Of a DNA stretch of 64,000 nucleotides, positions 48,601 through 60,408 are shown piece by piece. Every line of letters starts with the position of its first letter. The stretch's first letter is position 1. Below the pieces are notes generated by a model. It saw only the letters and a program-made list of their open reading frames with translations. It had not been told where the DNA came from and did not search any database. The stretch is from Paragyromitra xinjiangensis. Lineage: Eukaryota; Ascomycota; Pezizomycetes; Pezizales; Discinaceae. The stretch is taken from NCBI GenBank assembly GCA_038503065.1, contig JBCAMK010000007.1, positions 124,001 through 188,000 on the forward strand, read 5' to 3'. The position numbers were made by a program, and so were the translations under genes.

Positions 48601-49355
48601 CCCACATCTCTATCCACACCTCTTCCTTCGCGCGTGACCAGTCACATTGAAAGACCCACCTCGTACAACAAGAGATGTTGTAAACAATCTATCGGATCTG
48701 AATTGAACTTTAGGCTGGTACTACGTACAAGGTCCTGACTTCAGGCGCGATATCGATGATGTCGGGGTAGACATCCTAGATCTCCCGTGGACCCGCATAT
48801 CCACAAGCGCTGGCGACTGAAGTTGGAAGAATAGTCAAGGGCGAGAAACGCAGTTCTGGCATCTTCTCCGAAACTTTTGCAGATTCTTTGCATTGATCGT
48901 AACCAGGGGTAACAATTGGGAAGTACTGTAGGGGTTTATCCGACGTGTGCTGGGGCTATAGCATCAGGTGTCCTCTACTCGGTCCCCCCACCATAACGCA
49001 CAAAATATTGCTGTCTTGTTGGTGCGGTTTAGGGGAAAGTTGTTAAAAGCTATACTTTGCTCCGCTCTGCGCGGTAAATTACGTTCAATTCATCCTATAG
49101 AACATAAGAACTGCCTCGCCCTGAGCAATGCCAGATAAGCGTTGGCATGTTGGGTTGGCCCCATGCGTTACATTTAGAGGGAAAAAAACCAGTGACTCAG
49201 ATGACCCACATACCCTAGTATCATACAGAAGATTATCTCGTTAAAAAAATATAAGTAATAGAAAAGAAGAAAAGAATACATGAATTGGGTCGCGATATTT
49301 GTAGATATAAGAGTAGCAGGAAAAAAAATCAACATCTGGCTTGAATCATTCGAAG
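45673..49355. other. Long gene-poor spacer (3.7 kb)
   Basis: The largest internal desert of the window is AT-rich, with G-rich patches around 47490-47900. Only short frames occur (for example 41 codons from about 47503, and 46329-46796 minus), none with recognisable domains. No RNA gene or transposon terminus was found. Confidence 0.55.
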
Positions 49356-52314
49356 CTAATCTTCTCGTAAAGATGTACTAGGGTCTTCTAGTAGCCGTTG
49401 TAAAACTTGTGGATCCAGGCTGCTTTCTTGTCGCGTCTCTTCTCTCCGGGCAGACGACATTGGGCTGACCGTGATGGTGTCAGGCGAGAATTGTTGACCT
49501 CTACCAGTGTCGTTCATGTTGCTAGCCTCTTGTGATGGAAAGAAATCCCTTTTGTTCCAGCAAAAATAAATGAGTGACAAAAGACAAAGAATGACCGCAA
49601 ATAAGGTATTTCATCAAAAAGGAGAAACCATGGCTTCCTTACTCCGATCGAGGCCCGGGATGCCCTATCTCGGTCACTTCGTCGTCGATGGTAACTTTCT
49701 TCGAATTAATTGGCGATGAATGAAGCTCTTGCGCTACACTGTCACCTGTATAAAGCGTTTAAATTATCAGTACTTATGCTAAAATACTATAAAGAGTTTA
49801 GGATTCCACCAACCAGGCATTTCGTAAACTGGCCTGCCCATTGTCTCCACCGCTGCATCCATAGGGTTTACTCCCTCTGTCATAGGACTGACGAGAGCGG
49901 AGTGATCGAATGGATTCGATGCTTCCGTATTTGGCGTTGGATCCCCGAAATCCCCACGCTTCTCATCACCATAAACCCCCAACAACCAGGACCACGTCTG
50001 TCTATTCTTTCGAACAGTACTCGCGGCAGAGTCACTTTGAAGTCGCTTGCGCTGTTGCTTCTTCCGCCGGAGCCAGAAAAGAACTGTGCACAGGACCGTG
50101 ATGACGCCGAGTAGGCCAAGGATAGCTCCGAGAAGCGGGGGTACATAGCTCGGCATACCACCACCCGAGCTATTTGAGCTACTGGGAGAAGTATAGACTA
50201 TGACGGAAGGGGTTGGCAGCGTTGTTACAATACCGGAGACTGATGGAAATGGCCAATATGTGGGTATCGTTTTCGTGTATGCTAAATCGAAAAGACCGGG
50301 TATATCTTCATCGTCCCATGTCTCTGCAAGAAGACTGGCACCTCCTGTCTCGCTGATAAATTGGGCAATATGTCAGTATATTCCTCGGGGTGAGGGAAAA
50401 TAGCCCTCAGATTCCAGCCTTAATCTTTGGCTGATGCAAATATGGGATAAATAAACATTAAACACTTACCTTCCTCCAATAACTTTTTGGACCGCCGTAG
50501 GCACTTTATATGAATCGAAAACAGCAGGATCATACTTATCTTCCCACTCCAAGGTATTCAAATTGAAGAGCCGGACAATCCCTCCATTCACGCAAGTATT
50601 GCTTTGCGCTCTCGGCATTCCACCGACAACCATCATGTGGTTATCAGAGACCTTATGGCATCGATGCCCTTTTCTATTATGGTTTGCATTTGATCCATCG
50701 TATACTTTAATCCATTGAAAGGATGGGAGCGATAAGACGTAAACATTAGCATTAGCAGAGGTAATGTTAAGCAAAAGGTTGGTCACATCCTCGTGCCCGC
50801 CGTATGCGTAGATCTATCATGTTGCGTATTACTAGAGGTTAGAATTAACGTGTACTGTGTATATGTAGGGTAATTGCATTTGTGGCCATGCAGCCTGAGA
50901 TAAAGAGAAGTTCATATAAAGCTAAGGAAGGGATAAAATATAGATTACTAACCTGATGCGACTTCCCATCTTTAGATGAGGCGGCAACAGTACAAAACTC
51001 TGCCGTTGGTGGAAGTTTCTCGCCGAAGGTTTTTTGGGTGTACCTATTTTGAGATCCACAAGAGAGTGTTAGTAGACGGGAAGTGAGGGCATATATGCTA
51101 GGTTGAAATAAAAAGGAGACGCACCATGCCTTATTTGCAATATCATATAAATTGACGCTATCGACGAACCCTTGCCCTTCAGTCCTATACCCATCATAGA
51201 CGTCCGTGCGGTAAAGATTCCCGTCTCGATTCACTGAACCGCCAATTGCTACCAACATTCCCTGCTGCCCAACCGGTATCCATACCAACTCAGCACTCTT
51301 TCTAGGCAAAATATCTGATGGCATGGTATCGTTGGTCCACGTCTCGCTGCCCATAATACTCATATCCACAGATAGGAGGTTTGAGCTATTTCCATAGGCA
51401 ACAAAATTTTGATCTCCGGTCGTCGCTGTTGAGTAAAATGGACCCCAGTTGTCGCCCTATAACAGTCTTAGCAAGGGATATATCTTCTAGCCAGAAGAGA
51501 TGGTAGGAGAATAGGTGTGTGGGTTAGGGAAACTGACAGTAGCACCGCTGAAAACGAAGGCTCTATTCTCAGACGGAACATTCACAGAACCTCCAGCCGC
51601 AATGTATCTTGTAATTCCATCAAGACCGAGTTGTCGAAATCTCCCCGGATCTGAAAGCGGTGTTGCTCCATTTTGCACCATGTCCCTAGCCAGACCCCAA
51701 GTTGGCCCTATGGTCGGATCTGCATCTATATAGTCCAAATATCCACCATAAACTATGAATTCGTAGTCGTTCGCCAGCATGAACCCGTCCGATAGATCCG
51801 TACCCATATTCGAGTCAGGTTTCTTGATTTGCTGGATGATTAGGCTTTGGTCATCGTCGATCGAGAAAGGATGTGTTAGATTGATGGAATATAGCGTTTT
51901 TGTATGATCTAAGCGCTGTAAGCTAGTTTGAACAATGATAACGATTGAAGGGCGGCGAGACGAACTGATATATAATTGTGTATCGCCATTGTCCAAAGTA
52001 ACTAGCCGATGCAAATATCCACCATCAATGAATATCGTATCTCGGAAAATTGCGCCTGTTATAATTAGGTAAGTATCAAGATATATTATTCCACTAGCTC
52101 ATGATATTGTATTTTGATACACATCGGTGAGGGTCGTGAACTTACTTTGTGGTCGATCCCAAGTGCAGATGATCTCACTCTTCACCCCATCAGCGTTGTC
52201 ACGCAGGCTTAGGCCTGCTGGAGAGCTATTGGATAGCGAAAAGAATAGAAACAAGAGAGCTATCAGCGTCGTTGCACCGCCAGGCATAACCCGCCATGAA
52301 AAGAGCCGCATCAT
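49356..52314 (-). CDS. Kelch-type single-pass membrane protein
   Basis: A 762-residue protein from eight exons: 52314-52146, 52055-51538, 51456-51125, 51043-50953, 50813-50470, 50352-49814, 49745-49643 and 49548-49356, all in phase. A signal peptide lies within the first ~30 residues (TTLIALLFLFFSLSNSSPA). The ectodomain has kelch/beta-propeller blade motifs: IFIDGGYLHR, FIVYGGYLDY, MLVAIGGSVNRDG, IYAYGGHEDV, HMMVVGGMPRAQ. A Ser/Thr/Pro stalk precedes one transmembrane helix at about residues 558-579 (LLGAILGLLGVITVLCTVLFWL) followed by RRKKQQRKR. The ~180-residue cytoplasmic tail is Ser/Thr/Asp-rich. This architecture is common in filamentous ascomycetes and is thought to act in cell-wall or polarity signalling, but no function is established for this copy. 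The donor after exon 2 (GTCAGT) is non-consensus. Confidence 0.85.
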
Positions 52315-54353
52315 CCTGAATCACGATTTCGATGTTGGTTTTCGTTCAGATGGGCCCTGAAGAGCTTTTGGGGAGACTAAGTGTCAAAGAGGTGGGGTGG
52401 GAGGTGAAAGCGCGGGTGGGCGAGCGAGGAAGCAGATAGGCTGGTTGTCCAGTCTCCCCGTTTCAGGTCGAGAATCCACTCGCATCCTCCACATCCGTAT
52501 ACATGGGCCATATATATTATACTGCATGTTATTTCAATGTCCCGTCTTACAACGCATGGTTGTCTGGCAATTAGGAAAGTGGTGTGGCTTCTTGATGGTG
52601 GTGCGGGGGAAAAACTTAGCGGCTGAAATCGATAAAGGATCACAAATTAATAAATAAAATCCCCTGCTCCGTTTCTCCTAGAAGTATATCTAAACGCGAA
52701 GTTACATTTGTTCACTGCGCTCTATATGTTGATATCCGGCCCTGCTAGTTTACACCCAAAAGCCTCTACAATTAAAACGTATTTTTGCTCAGAAAACATT
52801 AATACTAGTGCTAGTTACTTAGTCCCGGTCCGCCTCCAATGATTCTGTCGCTTTAAAGTCTGTAGGTAGTAATTATTGGTAAATACCAAGCCAGGCCGAA
52901 TGCCCCCGTAGTTAGTGATCACGATTCACGTGGAGAACAAGGGGTGTTCCTGGTCCATGTAGCCTTGTGGTGAGGTCCTTAGGCCTCTCTTTGTTTTCGC
53001 TCTTCGGGGTTACTATCACCAATCTATCCATGCGAGTACGGCATCGTGTGTGTAAGCGACTGGAGCCGCAGCGGCTGCTGGCTTCCTCACGAATATATAT
53101 GTGGGGGCCATACTGCAGGTTCACTCACCATCGTGGTGCAGATGTAGATTAGAGTATTGATGAGGGAGAAATCAAGGCGAAAAACTAGGTATTGATCGGT
53201 CGAATGCACCAAAATAAACAGGGGCGCATTTATTGCCCAGCCCCAGTCGTAGGTGGGGGATAACGGCGAGTCTAGTGGCGCAACCAAAAACAAGTTGAAG
53301 ATGCGGATGGATAAGGCGCGCAATTCAGATCGATTCGAGGTTCTGCAGTAGTACTGTGCATGATTGATTCCCCAACTTATCCTCCGTCCCAGCCCTCGGA
53401 AAGGTAGCCCATGACTTATTACTTGTGGGTAGAGAGTGAGACTTTGTGAGGCTCTTTAACACGGGGATGGATCCACGGGCATCCTTTGTGCTGTGATACG
53501 TACATATGTGTATCAAACGACTGATTCTGAGACGGATCTCGGGAACACCAAGGAAGCTCATAGGAGGTTCGAAATACAATCCCGATGGCAAGACCTTTAG
53601 TTTTATTTTATTTTTTTTCCGTATGCAAAGAACGCGTGCATGTACGGTGTGTCATTTGCTTAGCTACAGCGAAATTTTGCTACAGTGAGTTGTCCCGTCT
53701 ATTTTTTCCCACCTATGGTAGCAATCAGAAGGCAATAACTGATTTCACAAAGCAAATACCAGGTAGAGGCTCCGGGGTCATTCTTTTTCGGTAGGATTGA
53801 CTGAATATTCACACTTAAGGACTCGCCGTATCGGGTCCCTATCCTTGAGTGGAAAAGCGTCGTCTAAATAGAAGAAAAATCACCGATTTGAGCGTTGTTC
53901 ATCTACTGGGGCAGGTGGTAGTTGATAAATAGAGCACATACGTAGTCAGGCGGTGGTGCGAGCTGCGCCCGCAGCAGGGGTTCCTGGGATTGCAATCTGA
54001 TCTTCACAATTGTTAAGTTGTACTGATTTCCTAAAGCTGTTTTTGTGTATCCATGCTTGGTTTACCCGAACGAGAGGGGCCAAGCTAATCGAGTATTCTA
54101 TATTCAGTTGCAGTCATACAAATATTAAACCCACCTCCCGCACTCATCGGGCTTGTTCATCAGGCTGCTCTCGTACCTGAACTAGCACCCAAGACCTCTT
54201 CAGCGTTTCTTCTGCTGGTGTCGTCAGTGGAAGGACCTCGTTCGCTCGTCCCCACCAAACACGAAAACACATTCGCTCGAAAGGTTGTCAATTCGTCGCG
54301 ACCTTGGAGATACACTCGTTCGGCGATTCTGCAAATTTCTTTAAATTTTAAGG
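52315..54353. promoter_or_regulatory. 2-kb divergent intergenic region
   Basis: It separates the start codons of the kelch protein and the GPI repeat protein and must hold both promoters. A TATATATTATA tract near 52510 lies ~200 nt upstream of the kelch gene. No coding frame is supported. Near 53066-53079 an AGCCGC-AGCGGCT palindrome occurs. Confidence 0.5.
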
Positions 54354-57300
54354 ATGGTTTGGGGGAAAGGTGGAGTAAGGCTGGTGGCAGCCTGTGCTTT
54401 TGCGTTGTTTTACGGGCAGAATCCGGTGGCCGCTACCTACTGCAACAATACAGTCACAGAGTATATCACGTCGAAATGGACCTACGTACAACTTTCCACG
54501 GAAACAGTGCCGACAACAATTTACTCGACAATTACTGCGCCAGGAGGCAATAACACGGTTACGGAAACAAAATATATCAGTGTTCCAGCATCTGCCACAA
54601 CCACAGAATGGAGTACAAAGTGGAGCACAACAACTTTGACCGTGACCGTGACAGGACCTACCAACCCTGTGAACGTGACAGCTATAGCAACAACTACAAC
54701 AACGATAACAGAGTCAATAAGGTACCCCGTGAACGTGACGACTACAGCGACGACTACAGCGACGACTACAGAGTCAGCAGGCTATCCTAGGAATGTTACG
54801 GCTACAGCGACGGTTACAGCGACGACGACTGAATCGATAAGCTATCCCTTCAACGTGACAACTACAGCAACTACAACAGAGTCAGTAGGCTATCCCAGAA
54901 ATGTGACGACCACGGCAATGATCACAACGACGACGACTGAATCGATAAGCTATCCTTTCAATGTAACGACTACAGCAACAACAACAGAATCTGTAGGCTA
55001 TCCTAGAAATCTGACGACTACAGCGACGATTACCACAACGATAACAGAGTCGACAAGCTATCCCATGAACGTGACGACCACAGCAACGACCACAGCGACG
55101 ACAACAGAGTCTGTAGGCTATTCCAGAAATGTGACGGCTACGGCGACGATTACAACGACTGAATCGATAAGTTATCCCGTGAACGTGACTACTACAACCA
55201 CGACAACAGAGTCAGGACGCTACCCTGTGAATGTGACGACTACAACAACGACAACAGAGTCAGTACGCTATCCAAATGTGACGGTTACAACGACGGCAAC
55301 GGAGTCAGTACGCTACCAAAATGAGACGATTACAACGACGGCAACGGAGTCAGTACGCTATCCAAATGTGACGGTGACAACTACGACAACAGAGTCAGCA
55401 CCCTATCCCATGAATGTAACGACTACAGCAACGACAACAGATTCTATAAGTTACCCCGTCACTATCACGCAGATTCTCGTAGTCAATTCTACCCATACGG
55501 AAACATTGCCAATCACAGAGACAGACGTGGTAACAAATACGACAACAAAGACAGATACTGTGACAAATACAGCAACAGAAATTGATACTACCGTAACAAC
55601 GGACTATCAGACAATTAGATCTGTCATCACGGAAACTACAACATTGCCTGCTGTGACCCTCACAGAGAACGGAACGACTTTGACGATGCCTGCGGTGACA
55701 TACACTAGTACGTACTCGACAATTTACACAGCGACAGCTACAGCCACAACGACCGACTATTTAACAATCACCTCGTTGATCACGGACACCACGACATTAC
55801 CTCCAGTGACCCTGACTGAAAGTGGTACAACCCTCACGTTACCTGCTGTGACACAAACCACCACATATTCGACCGTTTATACGGCCACAGCCACTACAAC
55901 CGATACAATTGTCACCACAGATTACCAGACGATCACTTCGTTGATCACTAACACCACAACATTACCCCCAGTAACTGTGACGGAGAGTGGGACAACTTTC
56001 ACAATGCCTGCTGTGACACTTACCAGCACATACTCGACGGTTTACACGGAGACGGCTACAGCTACAACAACAGACTATTTAACGGTCACTTCATTGGTCA
56101 CGAATACCACAACGTTGCCTCCAGTAACTCTGACTGAAAGTGGAACAACTGTCACATTGCCTGCAGTGACACTAATCAGCACATATTCAACTGTTTATAC
56201 AGCCACGGCTACCACAACTGATACAACCGTCACCACAGATTACCAGACGATCACCTCGTTGATCACTGACACTACAACATTGCCTGCAGTCACTGTGACG
56301 GAGAGTGGGACGACTTTCACAATGCCTGCTGTGACGCTTACTAGCACGTACTCGACTGTTTTCACTGCGACTGCAACTGCCACAGCTACAACAACAGACT
56401 ATCTGACAATCACTTCGCTGATAACAGATACGACAACATTACCTGTGGTTACTGTCACAGAGAGTGGAACAACTTTCACAATGCCTGCGGTGACGCTGAC
56501 TAGCACATATTCGACTGTCTATACGGCCACGGCCACTACAACTGATACGGCCATCACCACAGACTATCAGACGGTCACTTCATTGATCACTGATACCACA
56601 ACGTTGCCTGCAGTCACCGTGACGGAGAGTGGAACGACGTTCACAATGCCTCCAGTGACGCTGACTAGCACGTACTCAACGGTCCTTACAGAGACAGCCA
56701 CGGCCACGGCCACGGCCACGGCCACAGCTACGATAACTGATGTGACAACTGATGTGACAACTGAGTACCAAACGATATCAATCACTTCGCTAATCACCGA
56801 TACCACAACGCTGCCCCCGGTTACAGTGACTGAGAGTGGAACAACATTTACCTTGCCTCCGGTGACCCTGACTAGCACGTACTCAACTGTTTTTACATCT
56901 GTGTCTACAGCTACCGATGTGATAACTGAGTACCAGACGGTCACTTCGCTAGTCACTGACACTACAACATTGCCCCCGGTCACCTTGACAGAAAGTGGGA
57001 CAACAATCACTTTGCCTCCAGTGACTTTGACCAGCACGTACTCAACCGTCCTTATATCTATATCTACAGCTATATCTACAGCTACAGCTACGACAACTGA
57101 TGTGACAACCGAGTACCAAACAATCACTTCAGTAATCACCGACACTACTACATTGCCTCCAGTCACCTTAACAGAAAGCGGAACAACAATCACCTTACCT
57201 CCAGTGACCCTAACCAGCACGTACTCAACTATTCTTACATCTGTATCTACAGCCATAGCTACAACAACCGATGTGATGACTGAGTACCAGACAGTCACTT

Positions 57301-60300
57301 CACTGATCACTGACACTACAACATTGCCCCCGGTCACCTTGACAGAGAGTGGAACAACAATCACCCTACCCCCAGTGACGCTAACCAGCACATACTCAAC
57401 TGTCCTTACATCTACAGCTACAGCTACGGCCACAGCCACAGCCACAGCCACGACAACTGATGTGACAACCGAGTACCAAACAATCACTTCAGTAATCACC
57501 GACACTACTACATTGCCTCCAGTCACCTTAACAGAAAGCGGAACAACAATCACCTTACCTCCAGTGACCCTAACCAGCACGTACTCAACTGTTCTTACAT
57601 CTGTATCTACAGCCATAGCTACAACAACCGATGTGACGACCGAGTACCAGACTATCACTTCGCTGATCACTGACACTACAACATTGCCTCCGGTCACCTC
57701 AACAGAGAGTGGAACAACAGTCATCTTGCCTCCAGTGACGTTGACCAGCACGTACTCAACTATTTTCACAGCGACGGCAACGGCAACGGATTATCAAACA
57801 GTTACTTCATTGATTACTGATACTACAACACTACCGGCTGTAACTGTAACAGAGAGCGGCACGACTTACACATTGCCTCCTGTGACTCTTTTCAGCACTT
57901 ATTCCACTGTTTTCACGGAGACCGCAACATCAACGGTCACTGACAAACTGACGGAGACCGCAACCACGGTGTCTACTAAAGATGTTACCACAACTGCTAC
58001 ATCCGTGACAACTGCAACTTTCGTGTCTGAGACAACATACTATGTCCCTACCACAGTCTACGCGATAACGACAACGACCCTTCCAGGGATAACCGTGATA
58101 AGCAGCTATCCAGTGACTACTAGTGTACTTGTAACAAGAACAGACACCTACATAACTACTGCGACAGTGGACCACCCAGTTACAACGACGGTAAACAATT
58201 TTATCACAACCACCAATGAAGTGACCATTACTCGGCCTGTGACGGTGACTAGCCCAGTAACAACTACGTCGGAGGTGACCAGAGTTGTTACAACTACGGA
58301 AACTTTGCCAGGGACGACTTTGATAAGTAGTTTCACAACCGTCGAGACGGTAAGCTACACAGGAACTGTTACTCAAAGCTTCACCACAACCTACCTGAGC
58401 ACTATAGTCTCTGTAGCAACAGCAACAGAGATCCAAACAGCAACTGTCACGAATATTGATACTACTACGGCTACTGCTACGACTGTAACGTCTTATTTTT
58501 TCACAACGACCCTGCCAGGTACAACCATCGTCCAGACACTCCCTGCTGAAACTGTGTCAACAACACTCCTAGGTACCGTAACTACGATCACCGGACCAGT
58601 TTCCGTAGTAACAAGCACTCTACCAGGCACTGTGGTGACTACAACACTTCCGGCATCTATCACAACAATTACGTCTCCACCAATCACTACAACTGTTCAG
58701 CTTCCTGGAAGTACTCTCACTCAGACCCTAACCGAAGGTTGTACACGTCGCGCCGCACCAAGCCAGGTTATTACAGTTACTCCCGACGACTATACTTTCG
58801 GTTGTGCACCTGGTACCGTCTGTTCGCCACCGGACCGTTGTGACACTGAACCGCCTCCAGAAAATGGGTATATCTGTCAGCCACAGGAATGTGTTGCGGC
58901 ACCACCGCTCGTTCTTGCCCCGGCGCCAGATTGGGGAGATGATGTTTACTCGGACGAAGTCGGGTTTTGGCCCATCCAACTGCCGTACTATCCACTTGAT
59001 CCGGCTCTTTTCGGGTTGACCGATAGCATCTTTATTCTCCCGGCAAATGAATCCGGATACAAGCGATCGCTCCTGGAAATAGACCCGCAGGTGGATTCCG
59101 AGTTCGTGAGGAGACAAACAATCGCGGAGCAAGCTCCTTGTTATAATGAATGCAGTACGTGATATCTTTCCCCGGGGTCGTACAACCCCGGCATGCTACC
59201 TATTCACTCGATGCAATATTGACCACGATATTATATAGCTGGTGCTTATGAAGCTGCACAGAGTCTCGGGAAGACAGCGAAGCTATGCTTATCAGACTCC
59301 GCGTTTAATGAAGGCATGATAAGATGTCGAGAATGCTTCAACTTCCAAGTCAAGACAGTACCCCCTCAGCAGTTATTCGCGGATTCAATGCAGGATGTTC
59401 AACAATATGAAAACTATTGTGACACGAATTATCCTAGTACAACTATATCTAGTACTACCACTAAAGTTTTCGTACCACTCCCATTTGTTACAACCGCTAC
59501 CCCTGTAAGTATTGCAACCGATACTAAAGGTTTGATATCAGGATAAAAGCTAACTATCACTCTAGGCGGCTGTAACTAGAGGCCTTTCCTCTTCGAGTAC
59601 CGGGCTGTCAAACCGTTCGGTAACGCCGAGTTCTACCGAGGTTACTTCTACTCTAGTAGTTTCATCCAGTCTCTCTTCTTCAAATACAGGGCTGTCAACT
59701 TCCACAGTAGTGTTGACCATAACCGGGGTCTCCTCTACTCTAGCACTTCCACCAAGTCTGTCCCCTTCTCTTTTGGGCTCTCCACTCATTGCAGATCCCT
59801 CCTTTACTATAAAGCCTCTTCGTAGTACATTCAAAGTGCTGACTCCTAATATCTTAGGCCTCCCGGCTTCTTCGTCACTATCATCGTCGTCTTCTTCGTC
59901 ATTTTCTTTATCTTCTTCTTCATCTTCGTCGCTTTCATCCTCGCCACCGTCGCATTCATTAACTTCATCACCATCTTCATCTTCATCTTTATCCTCGGCT
60001 TCATCCTCGGGGCCAACCAGCTCTACTATCATAACCACTTCATCCTCGGCTTCACTACCGGGGCCAACCAGCTCTACCATCATAGCCACTTCATCTTCGG
60101 CTTCGTCACCGGGGCCAACCAGCTCTACCATCAAAGTCACATCATCCACTACCACAAGTTCATCGATAACGACCATGACATCATCTACAGCCCTACCAGT
60201 AATTTCCAATTCTGTAAGTCAAAAAATTTCATATGGTAAAATACTGTGACTAATGAGTCAAACCACTTAGACAACGATCGCTGCTCCAAGCAACGGAACA

Positions 60301-60408
60301 TCAAACTCAACAGTGCCTCTATTCCCCGGCTCTGCTGTCAGTGCTTCAGTCAATCTCGGCACTCTTGGAGCGGCTCTGCTCTTGACTTTAGTTTTCTTTA
60401 ACATGTGA
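54354..60408 (+). CDS. Giant Thr-rich GPI-anchored repeat protein (mucin/adhesin-like)
   Basis: A 1,950-residue cell-surface protein from four exons: 54354-59154, 59239-59504, 59566-60213 and 60271-60408. Residues 1 to about 28 are a signal peptide (VRLVAACAFALFYG core). Next come ~14 units of a YP-x-NVT/TTTATTTES repeat, each with an N-glycosylation sequon; then 14 units of a longer Thr repeat with the core TLPPVTLTESGTTxTLPPVTLTSTYST; then TTLPGTT-type units. A Cys-containing segment follows (GCTRRAAP...CAPGTVCSPPDRC...ICQPQECV). Exon 2 adds a Cys-bearing segment (LCLSDSAF, IRCRECFNF) and exon 3 a Ser/Leu-rich linker. The C-terminus has small residues then LGTLGAALLLTLVFFNM, a GPI signal. 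It is presumably a wall-bound adhesin or mucin-like shield; its ligand is unknown. Confidence 0.88.
54660..55470 (+). repeat. N-terminal coding repeat block (YP-x-NVT units)
   Basis: About 14 imperfect 45-66 nt units encode alternating S/G-YP-F/R/V-NVT and TTTATTTES stretches. Adjacent pairs are nearly identical, as expected for unequal crossing-over. Confidence 0.85.
55590..57935 (+). repeat. Central coding repeat block, 14 long Thr-rich units
   Basis: Fourteen units each contain TES/NGTT and STYST cores, separated by variable TATATAT-type spacers. Early units have AVT and later ones PPVT, giving two subfamilies along the gene. Units around 57091-57276 and 57451-57636 are almost identical at DNA level. 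Confidence 0.9.
56694..56730 (+). repeat. GGCCAC hexamer microsatellite in coding sequence
   Basis: Five consecutive copies of a 6-nt unit encode a Thr-Ala run in a spacer between central repeats of the GPI protein. A related ACAGCC/GGCCAC tract is at about 57411-57450. Being hexameric, length changes keep the frame. Confidence 0.85.

Noticed and set aside
49710..50114. 134-codon plus-strand frame over the kelch gene
   Set aside because: It is antisense to the transmembrane and tail exons, which are well supported by splicing phase and domain order.
56567..57769. 400-codon open frame antisense to the GPI repeat protein, rich in Val
   Set aside because: It is the mirror of the repeats: Thr/Ser codons on the sense strand produce Val-rich open frames on the complement. 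It has no start context or domain of its own.
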